DNA of 64,000 nucleotides from Plumapathes pennacea. Lineage: Eukaryota; Cnidaria; Anthozoa; Antipatharia; Myriopathidae. The translations under genes and the position numbers were made by a program. The stretch is taken from the NCBI GenBank assembly GCA_964036295.1, contig OZ038464.1, positions 16,360,443 to 16,424,442 of the forward strand, in the 5' to 3' direction. The notes beneath the pieces were generated by a model that was not told the origin of the DNA, ran no database searches, and saw only the letters and a program-made list of their open reading frames with translations. Each line of letters begins with the position of its first letter. Within the stretch, counting starts at the first letter, position 1. This document shows, piece after piece, positions 49,101 through 60,294 of this stretch.

Positions 49101-52100
49101 AGTAAAACACAGCTGGTACAAAATATACAGCCATATCTCAGGGAAAACGAAAAAGGTCACAGTAGTTGCACGTTACTGAGAGATTTGGATAAAATAACTT
49201 ATTAGACACTTGAGCATGTAGTACTGCTGTACATTTTTACTCTTTGTTTGTGTTTTGGCATGCCAAAGTTTGAAAAAATATACAGCCATACTCACACACT
49301 AAGAACAGGAAAATTGTTGTATTTATGCTTCTTAAATAAAGTTGTCTCAGCAATGAAACTAATTTTTCACCTTGGCTGTGTCACTGAGCTTATCAGAGTA
49401 GTTCTTGTAACTTTTGTCTACAACTGCTTCAACCTGAAAGACATATCAAGATAATAATATACCATATTTGTACCTCCAGTTTTAATAGAAAATAGAAAGG
49501 CTATCTGAGTAACAAGTGCTAATCTACCAGATACAGTAGCTGCGCAACTATGTAACTATTGAAATCATGATAATAATTATTATGGTTAGTTCATAGTAAA
49601 ATCTGCTAACTAAGATAAACATCCCAAAGTATAACCACTGTCACTACCAGAAGTATAACTTTGATTGAGCCAAGAAAACTCCCAACTTGAGAACTCTTTA
49701 CCTTATCGTTAAATATCCTGTTGCTGAATTCACTGAGTTCTAACATACTTTAGGTCTGGAAGCTTGTGATGAAAGATTTTGCTGCTTTGCAACCATTTTT
49801 GTTTCAATCTGTACAGTAACTAAAATGCATCTGACAGTACAATATTGTGTGTGACCACATACAGCCTTCCTTGCTTTGATCTGTCCCTCCAATGCAGCCT
49901 TGATTTGCTTTGATACATCTTCATGTAGAGAACTACTGAGGGTCCTACAAGAGAGAGAACCACATTTTCCTGTGAAATACACTCATTCTCTCAAGCAAGT
50001 CTACAAAAGTCTATACAAATGAGGATGCTTATGCTGATATGCCCATTTTGATCAAAACTATAGCTAATCGGTAAACACTAAATATAACTTAATTTATAAC
50101 TCAACTACTGTTATTTATCTATCTTTTATTTTTGTGTGTTTCTATGGAAACAGTTTTTAAACAAAACATATGCTTTGTAACATCATTTTTTTCCTCTTCC
50201 CTTTTTCCTTGCAAAATGCTTACATGATGTAATATTAATATAATTAATTAATCTCCACCACAGCTTCAGCTATCTGTGGGATAGTGTTTATTCTGTGCAT
50301 TATATTATTTTTGAATAATAAAAGTGTTATTGTGGTTGTTTCCTCAAAAGACTTGGACAGGTGCAATAAAATTATGGATTTATGACTGGTAAACTGTTTT
50401 GGGTTTTTTGTGTGTACCTACTGTATTTTCCTTCTTGAGTTAGAAAAGTTCATCTAACCAATAATTATTAAAATAAATATTTTAGAGAGTGTGGGAAAAA
50501 AATCACATTTACTTTTATCTACAACTTGATGATCATTTTACCTGTGAACCTCTGCCTCTGTCTCCAATTCTTTTATGATATTCTCCCAGGACAATTTAAG
50601 GGATCTACATGCAACAGAAGAAAAGGATGAGTTACTCATAAAATATTCATTCTTAAAAATCATTCACCATGGAATTGGAAAGGGCAAATCAAAGTAAAGT
50701 AGCTCCTCCTTCGCAGGGTGGGGGTCTGAAAAAGGTATGGATTTGTCTCTTTGGTCTGGTATAGGGTAGTGGGTTTTGCTATTTTAGTATTTGGTCGCAA
50801 ATAGGGCACACACAGGTCTTAAATTGAGCAAAAATGTTGGAATACAGATCTGAAGAGGGGGAATTTAGGATAGAAGGTTGAAAGTCAGTTACATTTATTT
50901 TGGTAAGGGTTTTCAGAACCAGGTGGCACACTCCCACCAAAAATTATGAAAAGTTCTCATTACCCAGTAGTGTCCTTATTTGTCTTCTGTGCTTTAGATG
51001 CCAGCTTTGATAGACCCTCTGCATAAGCTTGTTCCACTTTTGCTCTAAGGAACAAGGGGAAAAAATGGCTTAATTTTTTACTGTATTATTTTTTTAAGCA
51101 AAAAGTGACTGCAGTCTGCAGCACATACACTGCTCTGGGCTGCTACCGGGCCCGGTTTTTCAAAGCCCGATTAGGCTAATCCTGGATTAGGTCTAAACTT
51201 TCTTGTCATTTATATGCCTGAAAATGTGAAGGTTTCATCCACAACAATTTCCTTGATATGTTTTAATCTGGAACAAGATTACTAATCCATCTTCGAACAA
51301 AACTCTGAAGTTTATTGGGAGAGAGGTCGAGAGAAAGAATTTCGTTAATCCAGGATTAGCTAAATTCTTCCTCTCGACCTATCTGCCAATAGACTGCAGG
51401 GTTTTGTTCGAAGGTAGATTAAAAAGCTTGTTCCAGATTAAAATGTATCAAGGAAATCGTTGTGGACAAAACCTTCACATTTTCAGGCATATAAATGACA
51501 AGAAAGTTTAGACCTAATCCAGGATTAGACTAATTGTGCTTTGAAAACCGGGCCCTGGTGTTTAGTTTGGATGTGGTGCAGGCTAAAAATCTAAAGCTGT
51601 TTCAGCAGTATTAATGTGCTAAGAACTGTTCAAATATGGTCAATTCATGCTCGAAATGATATTGATAGGGTCCTGCCCATGAAAGTAACTTCTGCAAGAG
51701 TCTAAATTAAATCAGTGTAGTATCAATTCATTCACACCTACCAGTTATTGACACTTTAAAAATTAAATTATATGGCCTCATAAAAAAAAATGAATTCTAC
51801 TTGGATCTTTTGTTTTTTCCTGGATGTCTTCCCTCTTCAATTCAATGTCGAAATCCAACATATATGTGCACATATTGATGCATTCAAGAAAATGAAATTA
51901 AAGATTAATATTCAGAGTGGAATACTTTACACAATAGTAATTATTAATACTCTAGACAGAAGTGTGCCAGTACTGTACACAAAACCAGTGTGGCAACTGA
52001 AAGGAAATATAACTGTCACGACTAACCACACTGCCAATATATAAGGACTACGCACGAGTTAGTATTAATTAAAATAGCTAAAAATAGAAAACGAGAAAGC

Positions 52101-52736
52101 AATATTGAAAAATTAGAAATTATGCTAATATTCGTATAGCTAACACTACAGCAATATTTACTGGAGGAAAACATAACAAGGACCTACAAGTTTAAATGAC
52201 ATTTAGACGGGGCAAGAAGGGTTTCTAAATGTTTTTGTCCCTGATCCCGACGAGTGCAAGATTATCGAGGGAAATACTCTACCCCCAACGAAAATGTACA
52301 TATTCAAACCAGTCATGATCAACTTTTACCGTCTGAAAAATAAACCAAACTCTGGATGCGCGTTTTCTTTATCTAAACACCGCCGTAACTCGCAGAACGT
52401 AATTAATCTTTATACAATGTACATGCATGCAAGCTGATGTTCAGACACGTCGCTGTCAAATACGCCTCAAGCTTTGTTGAGAAATTTCACAACATATCAA
52501 AGTCAATCCACCAAACTAATTCTGTCCAACCTTTCATTGAAGATGTTGCAGATCTCCTTGCAGAACTCGGTACCCTGGCGGCAAACTTTTCGCAGCTCAC
52601 TGTAGCCTTGCTGTTCCTGGAAGGTCAAAATCAAAACCGACATATTTTTTGGCGTGATAACACGCAACCAGAAAACAGGGATTCGACAAAAAACAAATAC
52701 CCCAAAAGCTTCTTGAAATGTAGACATGGCGTCCAA
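43126..52736 (-). CDS. NOSTRIN: NOSTRIN-like F-BAR/SH3 protein, 17 exons
   Basis: Seventeen in-phase exons give about 498 residues (human NOSTRIN 506). Exons (high-low): 52736-52701, 52616-52531, 51044-50964, 50604-50542, 49944-49863, 49433-49371, 49033-48923, 48416-48371, 47922-47843, 47087-46989, 46350-46231, 45613-45505, 45168-45080, 44680-44552, 44337-44250, 43647-43609, 43301-43126. The N-terminal F-BAR shows GYSELRKVCRQGTEFCKEI and YAEGLSKLASKAQK; a coiled coil follows (about residues 290-330). The C-terminal SH3 has AVYDYEAQRDDELTI, GGGWWQGEMNG and GVFPETYVEEID. In mammals NOSTRIN binds eNOS, dynamin and N-WASP to steer caveolar and endocytic traffic. An upstream in-frame Met at 52736 and one at 52727 are both possible starts. 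Confidence 0.92.
43795..44165. repeat. Dispersed repeat in NOSTRIN-like intron 15
   Basis: Contains the short block GACTGACGTTTCGACTACCT plus AGTCATCTTCAGAGTCAAG (43893-43945), shared with SPC25 intron 2. The flanking GGTCGAGTCGG/TTGGTCAGTTG sequence appears only here. Limits are approximate. Confidence 0.5.
45251..45423. mobile_element. MITE, family B copy
   Basis: Ends ttaacccttccactcccaag and CTTGGGAGAGAAAGGGTTAA. About 173 bp, in NOSTRIN-like intron 12. Confidence 0.8.
45975..46215. mobile_element. MITE, family C (GGGCCC ends), complete copy
   Basis: Inverted ends GGGCCCAGTTTTTCAAAGC and CGAAAAACCGGGCCC, each followed inward by TAATCCTGGATTA. 241 bp, non-coding. Other members: 51148-51555, 60010-60248, a fragment at 48038-48099 and the interrupted copy at 42130. 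In NOSTRIN-like intron 11. Confidence 0.82.
47127..47509. repeat. Poly-G/poly-C-bounded element, copy 1 of family D
   Basis: Begins with 22 G and closes with TATATGGGAGTCCCCCCCC. Inside, an irregularly spaced unit CCTAAGAGGTACC recurs about five times (47197, 47229, 47364, 47413, 47446) with small changes. Related G/C-ended elements lie at 56528 and 59413. In NOSTRIN-like intron 9. Confidence 0.65.
48038..48099. mobile_element. Fragment of family C MITE
   Basis: One terminal part only: CTAATCCAGGATTAG and then GCTTTGAAAAACCGGGCCC. Confidence 0.65.
48837..48923. repeat. 44-bp tandem duplication spanning a splice donor
   Basis: Two units of 44 bp (starting 48837 and 48881) differ at one or two bases. 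In the minus-strand gene this duplicates the GTATCA donor of NOSTRIN-like exon 7, giving a second donor 44 nt downstream. Confidence 0.85.
51148..51555. mobile_element. Long palindromic family C element
   Basis: GGGCCCGGTTTTTCAAAGCC at the left and GCTTTGAAAACCGGGCCC at the right. The two halves are inverted copies over about 200 bp each, meeting near 51360, so the element is a near-complete hairpin. In NOSTRIN-like intron 2. Confidence 0.8.
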
Positions 52737-52857
52737 TTCAGAACACTTTCATATGTCTAATTTACGATTTCAAAACTCTCTTCATTTCCACCGCACTTCC
52801 TTCGTTTCTCCATTGTTGTTAGGTAACGCTGACCGTAAGAATCGCGGAATCATTGAC

Positions 52858-52932
52858 CTTAATTAACAATTATTCGCCGAAGTGGAGGTGATAGCGCTAT
52901 TCACCGACACTGAGGCGAATAATTGTTAATTA
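52858..52932. repeat. Palindrome upstream of the NOSTRIN-like gene
   Basis: Arms TTAATTAACAATTATTCGCC and its complement flank a 37-bp centre. It lies about 120 bp upstream of the start codon, so it may be in the promoter; sequence related to a larger element may extend to about 53115. Confidence 0.7.
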
Positions 52933-53114
52933 GTATATAACACACAAGTTTAATAGCCAACTCCCAAATAGCTATTTTATTTCCGACAGAAGTGGGCAAA
53001 AATTGGGTTCGCGCGCCATTTTGTTTTACCGGAAGCCGCCGGCAGGTGAATAGTACTTGATATTCCGAGATTGAGGAGCCAATCAGAGCGCGCGAAAAGC
53101 ACTATTCACTTGCG

Positions 53115-53831
53115 TGGTATATACCAAACCAGGATATTCTGGATATTAGGATACTTACCCCACCCCAGTGAAAATTCACTCATAAAGTGGAAAAAATTTT
53201 CCAAGCAGAATGCATTGATCAATTCCAGCTGTTACTATCCGCAACCTTGGGGATTGTAGGGAATGGAGAATTCCTGCTAGTATACAGTAGTTTGAATAAA
53301 TTATCGTTCATTTTTTTTCAATCTCACAAGCAGAGGGCCTAGATGGGGGGTCTGCATAACACTTAACAGTAAAAAATTCAGGCCCATATCACTTAACAGT
53401 AAACCCCATGTAGGTCCTCCAAGCAGTCAATATCAATCAATCACTATTGGTGGATCATTGATGATAACTTGAGGTATAAACCTTGCTCGTGTTGCAACAG
53501 AAATTAGAGACACAGGCAGGATGTGTAAGGGTTGATTGCAGAATCAGATGTTTTAATAATTTATTATAATTACCACATCACAAAGTAAAGTATTAAAAAC
53601 AAAGTAACAAACAAAACAAACAGGAAATACAGGCAAAGACCTGTGAAGCCTGGTCACACTGAATACTCCCACACAATTTGAATCATCTGATTTAGTTATC
53701 CTGGCCCCATTTAGTAATTTAGTATATTTCAAAATACTGTCCTGGCACTCAATAAGTATAAGTATTGTCTATATCATAGTTACTGTATATGTATTTTTGT
53801 GTTTGTATATCTCATACTATCATATTATATA

Positions 53832-53885
<54 letters not shown>

Positions 53886-54605
53886 TTCTTCAGAATTACT
53901 GTTTATATCTAATTTAATGGCCTACTAAGAACATACAAAAATTCTAATGCATATATGATTTCTCTCGATCCATCCCTTACTTGACTCTAAAAAAAAAAAA
54001 AGCAGGGCATTGCTCAAGCATAAATGGCATCCCTTTCAAGTCTCCCTTAGTCTGCTCACAGCCGTTTTTGTGGTTGCATCACCTTGTGCCAGGTACACAA
54101 GGTGTTGCGACCACAAAAACAGCTGCAAGCAGACTAAGTCTCCCTGTACCTATCATATTCCCTACCTCTTAGGTGTCAGGTGACAGTCGAATTGACTTTT
54201 CACAACAACAGACAAAACTATTATCAAATTTTACATGGCTGCTGTTACCCTTTAGGAGTCATAAATAAGCTTCAGGCCACGCCCCTGGTGAGTATCCCTG
54301 CCCCTTTTAACAGTGGGTGTCCCTCCCCTGCTCCCTCAAATTAAGGAATGGGTTTTAGGACCCAGGCAGCACACCTCCTCCAAAAATTAACCTGAATAGC
54401 ACCCCCACCCCCCAGAGACCAAATATGATACACAACACTGAAGAAAGTTGTGATATCCAAAAAGGAGAACAAAAGAGAACAACAACAACAAAACAGGCAG
54501 TGGTTTTAGTGAAGCTATCCACTAAATGAGCCATGCATGAGCCATGCCAGTGCTATGTTATATTGTAAAATTCACAGACCTACAATCACTTTTAGAACAT
54601 CAGCA
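53115..54605. other. 3' flank of transporter 1; no gene recognised
   Basis: Holds a TA dinucleotide run (53835-53882) and an A run at 53990. The stretch 53640-53970 recurs at 57648-57945 next to the transporter relic, so it is part of a duplicated unit. A short inverted pair GTTTTTGTGGTxGCA/ACCACAAAAACAGC lies at 54064-54124. Confidence 0.5.
53835..53882. repeat. TA dinucleotide microsatellite
   Basis: About 24 TA units. Confidence 0.9.
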
Positions 54606-54610
54606 GAAAC

Positions 54611-56023
54611 CTAAAACCCTGTGGAGACTCTTGAAAGCTCCCTGCCCGAGAAAAACAAGCCAAATGCACCACATACCAAGCCAAAGACAATGACCACAAC
54701 ATCAATAAGGATGTTGTACCAGCGCAGGGTTTTCCACTTCAGTTTGATGTGGAAAATACAGGGGAACATAAATGACAGGCAGGTACCAGTAAAGCTACCC
54801 ACCAGACCCATGACAAGAGCAAAGTGGGGCACAATAATGGCTAGAAAAAGGCCAAAAGTGAGAATCAGGATTCTGGTCAGGAGCAACCAGAACCAGTGAT
54901 GCTTACTGCTCTTCTGTAAATGAGGGAAATATGGCAACATTTTCACATCCCATGTTTCCAAGACTACAAACAGATTGATGGGGAACGACAAAAAGACATT
55001 GGTCACCACCAACACGGTGGTGATCATGTTGAAGACTTTGCTGATGTGCATGTTGAGTGTGATCGACTGTTCAGTGTCTTGTCCAAATCGGAGTATCGCC
55101 AGAAGCCCCAGAATCACCTTGACAACAGCGGCCACAATAAATGACACGTTCATCATCATGGGGAACTGCTTTGGGTCTTTCATGCTGCCTTCAACTCCAG
55201 GAAACACGGCGTGGGCCGTGTAGCTAAAAACGATCACGCCAAAGCCGATAGGGAAAGTCTCTAGGTTGAACGGAGGGATGTTGCTCATGACCATGTCTTT
55301 GTATTCTGTGATGCAGAAGATGATGATGGTGGCAATGCTGGATAGAAGAGCAAACACAGCGACCATACTGATCCACGCAATAAGTGACATGCGTGTAATG
55401 AACACCAGGGGCAGGGCACACAAAGCACACGCGACAGACCACTGGTAAATATCAAGCGGAGTCAAACCCGCCAGCATGTCACTGAAGATCGCGGCCAACA
55501 GCACAATATACATGATCATGCCACCAAACATCTCGCACACTTGAATCACGCTAACAACCCGATTACCCCATCCCGGCCAGGCCGCTTCTCCAACTTCAGG
55601 ATAGTTTGAGTAGACCCTCTTGCGCGCACCGGTCCGTTTAGACTCCACGTACAAACACTCGATCAAGAGCTTGCCGGTGTAGCAGCACACGACCGCGACG
55701 AGAACAATGGTGACGATCGAGGCCCATCCTCCCATCTTGACCGAGTATGGAATCCCGAGGATGCCCGTACCCTGAATCAGGATCGTTACGTTCCAGCCGG
55801 CGAGCAGCGCCGAGGCGCGCCGGTCATCGGACGGGTTTGCCAGCTGTGACACGGTCATCATAGTCGAAGACCTGTACACGGTCAAGCTCTCCTTCAGTCC
55901 GAGTGATCGTGACATTAGAACCTCTTCAGTACCCTCGTCCCGCTCTTTCTGTCGCGACACCGCGATAGGCGTCCGTTCATTGATCTCCAGTCCGATATTT
56001 TCCGTATCCCCCGGCTGAGCCAT
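54611..56023 (-). CDS. VIAAT-like vesicular amino acid transporter, paralogue 1 (intronless)
   Basis: One exon, 470 residues, AAAP/SLC32 family. A cytoplasmic N-terminus of about 65 residues is followed by about ten membrane spans. Family marks: AGWNVTILIQGTGILGIPY (about residue 73), VVCCYTGKLLIECLY, FPIGFGVIVFSYTAHAVFP, and VPHFALVMGLVGSFTGTCL near the end, aligning with vertebrate VIAAT throughout. VIAAT loads GABA and glycine into synaptic vesicles using the proton gradient; the substrate of this cnidarian-type paralogue cannot be read from sequence. The start at 56023 (MAQPGDTENI) is supported by a similar start in the nearby relic. Lack of introns, as in paralogue 2, suggests an old retroposed ancestor or intron loss. 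Confidence 0.9.
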   Translation of the reverse strand: MAQPGDTENIGLEINERTPIAVSRQKERDEGTEEVLMSRSLGLKESLTVYRSSTMMTVSQLANPSDDRRASALLAGWNVTILIQGTGILGIPYSVKMGGWASIVTIVLVAVVCCYTGKLLIECLYVESKRTGARKRVYSNYPEVGEAAWPGWGNRVVSVIQVCEMFGGMIMYIVLLAAIFSDMLAGLTPLDIYQWSVACALCALPLVFITRMSLIAWISMVAVFALLSSIATIIIFCITEYKDMVMSNIPPFNLETFPIGFGVIVFSYTAHAVFPGVEGSMKDPKQFPMMMNVSFIVAAVVKVILGLLAILRFGQDTEQSITLNMHISKVFNMITTVLVVTNVFLSFPINLFVVLETWDVKMLPYFPHLQKSSKHHWFWLLLTRILILTFGLFLAIIVPHFALVMGLVGSFTGTCLSFMFPCIFHIKLKWKTLRWYNILIDVVVIVFGLVCGAFGLFFSGRELSRVSTGF

Positions 56024-56385
56024 TTCTGAGTTTATGATACAGCAACAACTGTCTTAAAAGATATTGTCCTCCGATTCTTCACTGCCACGCACGCAAGTCC
56101 TTCAAAATATTGACAGTAATCTGACCCAGAGTCGAATCGGACCAATAAAATGTCATGGGTCATGGCTCCCAGCCGGGTCGTCATTAAACAAGTGATCTTG
56201 ACTGCTTTCGGCGTGACCGTGTCACATGCACACAATTTTGCCTTCTGTGTGCTTTGTGGAATACAAGATGCCCCTCGCATTCTTATGGCACCTTTTTATA
56301 ATGTTGCGAAATGGGAGTATAGTTTTTTCATCATTTGAGCACGGCAAACACAACCAGAAATCTCCGATGATCGGAGTTTGAACTG

Positions 56386-56975
56386 ATGTAGGCAGTGTTC
56401 CGAAATTAGTTATAGTTCATCGGGTAGTAACATAAGCGAATGTCGTGTCCTTCACTTTCAATGAAAACGCGACTGCCCGGGATCAATGCCCCGTTTATCA
56501 CAAAATACACGCAGAATTTTCGATACTGGGGGGGGGAGGGGGGAGGGGGGAGGGGGGTACTCCTCAAAATTGTGGGTGGTAGTGTGCAGCCCAGAACTGA
56601 AAACCCTTCCGACCAAAAATTTGCGGTTTTTGAATCTATTTCAGACCAAAATGTGCAATTTTCGACCCTATTTCAGACCAAATATCAAAATCTCCGACCC
56701 TATTTCAGACTAAAATGCTAAAATCGATACCCTATTTCAGACTAAAATACTGAAAATGATACCCTTTGGGGCGGCACATACCTATATGGCTCATATATGG
56801 GAGTAACCCCCCCCCCCCCCCCCCCCGGTATGAAAGCGTAACTGAGCGGATAAACCGGCCATTGATCCCGGACAGTCGCGTTTTCAATAAAAGTGAAGAA
56901 CACGACATTCGTTTATGTTATGACTGATGAACTACATAACTAATTTCAGAACACTGCCTAAATTTGAAGTCAGTT
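56386..56975. repeat. Inverted repeat upstream of transporter 1
   Basis: The segment 56386-56500 (GTAGGCAGTGTTCCGAAATT ... GTGTCGTGTCCTTCACTTT ... CCCGGGATCAATGCC) recurs inverted at about 56860-56975 and direct at 58455-58570. The left pair flanks a family D element. Confidence 0.75.
56528..56827. repeat. Poly-G/poly-C-bounded element, copy 2 of family D
   Basis: G-rich left end, 22 C at the right end preceded by TATATGGGAGTAA. The interior has about five units of ACCCTATTTCAGACxAAAAT spaced near 30 bp. Its complement (AGGGTATCATTTTCAG) begins the copy at 59413. Confidence 0.7.
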
Positions 56976-56989
56976 GGCACACAAGAGCA

Positions 56990-57645
56990 CAACGACACCA
57001 TGATAAGTTCAATTCCACGGCCGTTTTTTGTTTCTTACAATTAGCATAACTGCTGTCATCGCCCTCTGACTTGTATTCATTACGTTCTTATTTGAGAGAG
57101 GATAGTTTCCCAATACTTAATGCGCGAGAGTTCTTTGAGATAAATTGTATATAGCCATGACTCCTACAATGTATTAAAAGCCAAGTTCTCCTTACTGTAT
57201 GATATGTCTCTGGTGAGAGACTGAAAAAGAAATTTGAATTTGATCACTCAGAGTGAGTGAAAGGTTTAACGGAAAACTTCTACTACCTCTGGGACCAGGG
57301 TAAAAAAAAAATAAAAAAAAGAGGGCGCGTCTTCAAACGAAAACGTGTCAATGTGAACGGCCAATGGTCAAATTTTTGACAGATTTTTTATAACCAAGGA
57401 ATGGTGAAACGAAAACGCCATCTATCGTGTGTCCCCATCCTCTGAGTTATGAGCAAAAACTTCTCCGACTCAGTAGATATCACATAGTATGTAGAACTTG
57501 GCCTTTAATACATTGGGTGTGTCACGTAGGAGTGGTTTATACAGTTCATATTGGGAAACCACCCTCTCTCAATTAGAACGTAATGAATACAAGTTAGAGG
57601 GCAATGACAGCAGTTTTGATAACTGCAAGAAACAAAAAGCGGGAA
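56990..57645. repeat. Palindromic duplication between the transporters
   Basis: About 57010-57420 is complementary to 57460-57640 and also to about 58925-59285: CCCTCTGACTTGTATTCATT on one side and AATGAATACAAGTTAGAGGG on the other. The centre lies near 57440. Decayed family B sequence (AGAACTTGGCTTTTAATACA) is part of each arm. Confidence 0.7.
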
Positions 57646-57647
57646 AG

Positions 57648-58560
57648 ACCTGTGAAACCTGGTCACACTGAATGTTCCCACACAATTTAATTATTTGATT
57701 TATTTATCCCGGCCCCATTTAGTATCAAAATAGTGTCCTTGCACTCAATAGTTACTGTATAGTGTATTTTTGCATATATATCTCATACCCAGCTGTGAAA
57801 ACAACAACAACAATGAGAGTAACTAAAAGAAAGCTGCTAACAATTCCACTGATTTTTCTTCAGGATTACTGTTATATCTAATTCAATGGCCTGCTAAGCC
57901 ATACAAAAATTCTAATGCATATGTGATTTCTCTCAATCCAGACAAAACGTGACATTAGAACCTCTTCAGTTCCCTCGTCCCGCTCTCTCTGTCGCGGTGT
58001 CGCGATAGGCGTCCGTTCATTGACCACCAGCCTAATGTTTTCCGTATTCCCTTCTGAAGGAGCTGGCTGAGCCATTTCTGAGTTATAATACAGCAACAAC
58101 TGTGTTTATAAAATATATAGTCCTTTGATACTTCACTGCCACGCACTGGCAAGTCCTTTAAAATATTGACAATAATCGAACCCAGAGTCAAATCGGACCA
58201 ATAAAATGCCATGGCTCCCAGATGCGTTAGTACAAGTATCTCGACTGCTTTCCGTGTCACATGCACGCAATTTTTGCCTTCTGTGTGCTTTGTGCAATAC
58301 AAGATGCCCCTCGCATTCTTGTGGCCCCTTTTCTATAATGTTGCGAAATGGGAGTATAGTGCTTTCACCATTTGAGGAGCTAAAAAACATAAATTTAACA
58401 CAATTAGAGATTCTCCGATGATCGGATTTCAAGGTCGTCCGTTTGAACTGATGTAGGCAGTGTTCCGAAATTAGTTATATAGTTCATCGGGTAGTCATAA
58501 CATAAACGAGTGTCGTGTCCTTCACTTGTATTGAAAACGCGACTGTCCGGGATCAATGCC
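57648..58560 (-). pseudogene. Transporter relic: duplicate with most of its coding region deleted
   Basis: From the right it has the 5' flank of transporter 1 and its start: MAQPAPSEGNTENIRLVVNE and then ERDEGTEEVLMSR (58072 to about 57950). It then jumps to sequence matching the 3' flank of transporter 1 (53640-53970). About 1.9 kb, covering nearly all the membrane spans, is missing. The junction near 57942 lies at a short similarity (TTTCTCTCxATCCA). The 5' flank keeps about 80-90% identity by eye, so the copy is fairly recent. Any product would be a short peptide without membrane spans. Confidence 0.8.
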
Positions 58561-58599
58561 CGGTTTATCCGGCTCAGTCAGGCCATCATATCCTCGTGC

Positions 58600-58920
58600 G
58601 CAATCACGAAAATTCTGCGTGTAGTTTTGTGATGAGTCCAAACTGAGCGTGGGAGAAGGACGTTCGTGACGAGACCAAAGAACGTCTCGGCGGGAGGCTG
58701 GGTGAGTCACGGATTTGAAGACAAATTTCGCGTGTGACCACAAGACCGTCAGAGTTGGGGCCTCCTTGCGAAAGTTTGTTCGAACGATTTGTTACGAATG
58801 AAAGTTAACTGTCGGCTTGTCAGAAACTTTGTTCATACTGTTTTTTCCTGCGAGATGAAGCTTGCAAGTCTGAGTCCAGAGAGGAATCTTTATTCTCTGC
58901 CCACACGATAGCGCTTTCGA
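58600..58920. other. Spacer, no gene recognised
   Basis: Sequence to the right of the relic's 5' flank; a short open frame on the minus strand has no family resemblance. Confidence 0.4.
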
Positions 58921-58924
58921 TTTC

Positions 58925-59290
58925 GTTTCACCACCCCGTGGTTATGAAAATTTGTCAAAAATAAATATACATTAGCCGTCCACATTGACCCGTTTTCGTT
59001 TGAAAACACACCCTTTTTTTATATACTTTTTCACCTTCCACTGAGTGAACTTCGATTATCTTTTTCAGTCTCTCACCAGAGACGTATCATGTAATATGTA
59101 GAACTTGGCTTTTAATACATTGAGTATATCACGTAGGAGTGCTATATACAATTTATCTCAAAGAACCCTTGTGCATTAAGTATTGGGAAACTACGCTCTC
59201 TCAAATAAGAACGTAATGAATACAAGTTAGAGGGCGATGACAGCAGTTATGCTAATATTGTAAGAAACAAAAAACGGCCGTGAAATTGAA
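58925..59290. repeat. Third copy of the palindrome arm
   Basis: Direct copy of 57460-57640 and inverted copy of 57010-57420, including GTAGAACTTGGCTTTTAATA, ATCACGTAGGAGTG and AACGTAATGAATACAAGTTA. It keeps a longer middle part than the 57460 copy. Confidence 0.7.
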
Positions 59291-59412
59291 CTTATCATGG
59301 TGTCGTTGTGCTTTCGTGTGCCCGACAGACTTCAAATGTTTCGTTCGGTCAGAACGCAGGCGGGCGATGAGCTACCTTGCTCGAATAATAACCAGACGGC
59401 AGGACCATTATT

Positions 59413-59765
59413 CCCCGGGGGAGGGGGGTACTCCCATATATTTCCTATATAGGGACGTTCCGCCCGATAGGGTATCATTTTCAGGGTCTTCTGTCTTAAA
59501 CTGGGTATCAAATTTTACATTTTCGTGTCTTAAACAGGGTTATTTTCTGAAGATTTTCTCCTCTTCCCCTCCCCCCTCAACCACATTTTTGCTCTCGCCA
59601 TTTTCGCACGATTTCTTCGTATGCTCCACTGGAAACGCGTGCAACGCAGGCTAACTTATCTAAACTTAGTCTTGAACAGGGTATCAAATTAGAGCACTTT
59701 GTCTTAGACAGGGTAGCAAAATGTCCATTTTTGTGTCTTGAATAGGGTTAGGGCGTGTGGGGAAA
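59413..59765. repeat. Poly-G-ended element, copy 3 of family D
   Basis: Starts CCCCGGGGGAGGGGGGTACT with CCCATATATTTCCTATATA. The interior repeats GTCTTAAACxGGGTATCAAA about five times. The interior between 59560 and 59650 is unrelated. The right limit is uncertain. Confidence 0.6.
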
Positions 59766-60009
59766 TAGGTCCGACTTGTAAAATTAATGCTTTATTGAAT
59801 TAGTCCCTGGTGTGATAAAATTTAAAATTTAACAGTTTTGTACCCATGTACATGCATTTTCCACCAAAATGAGCAATTTTTTTATGAACTTCGGCAAGGC
59901 TTCAAATCGGACTATAAAATTTACAATATGCCTTAGGACTGATCCGACAATGCAACTTCTTTGTCATTTAATAATGACTAAATAATAATTAAAAAAAGGC
60001 TAAGAACCC

Positions 60010-60248
60010 GGGCCCAGCTGTTCAAACCCCGATTAAGCAAATCCAGGATTGACCAAATTATTTCCCGCTTCGTCCTCTTGGCCAACAGACTGAAAGGGTT
60101 TGTTCAAAGACGAACTAAAAGCTCCTTTTAGCTCAGAACTTATCAAGAACGCTGAGGGAAACCTTCCCGTTTTCAGGCTTAAAGATGACAAACAGTTTGT
60201 GTTCCTATAATCCAGGGTTAGATAATTATACTTTGAACAATCGCGCCC
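60010..60248. mobile_element. MITE, family C copy
   Basis: GGGCCCAGCTGTTCAAACCC start, TAATCCAGGGTTAGATAATT and decayed GCGCCC end. Lies just downstream of the stop of transporter 2, probably inside its 3' UTR. Confidence 0.72.
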
Positions 60249-60294
60249 TGGTGCGTACCGAACAAAAACAAACTGGACACTGCACAGAGCAAAG

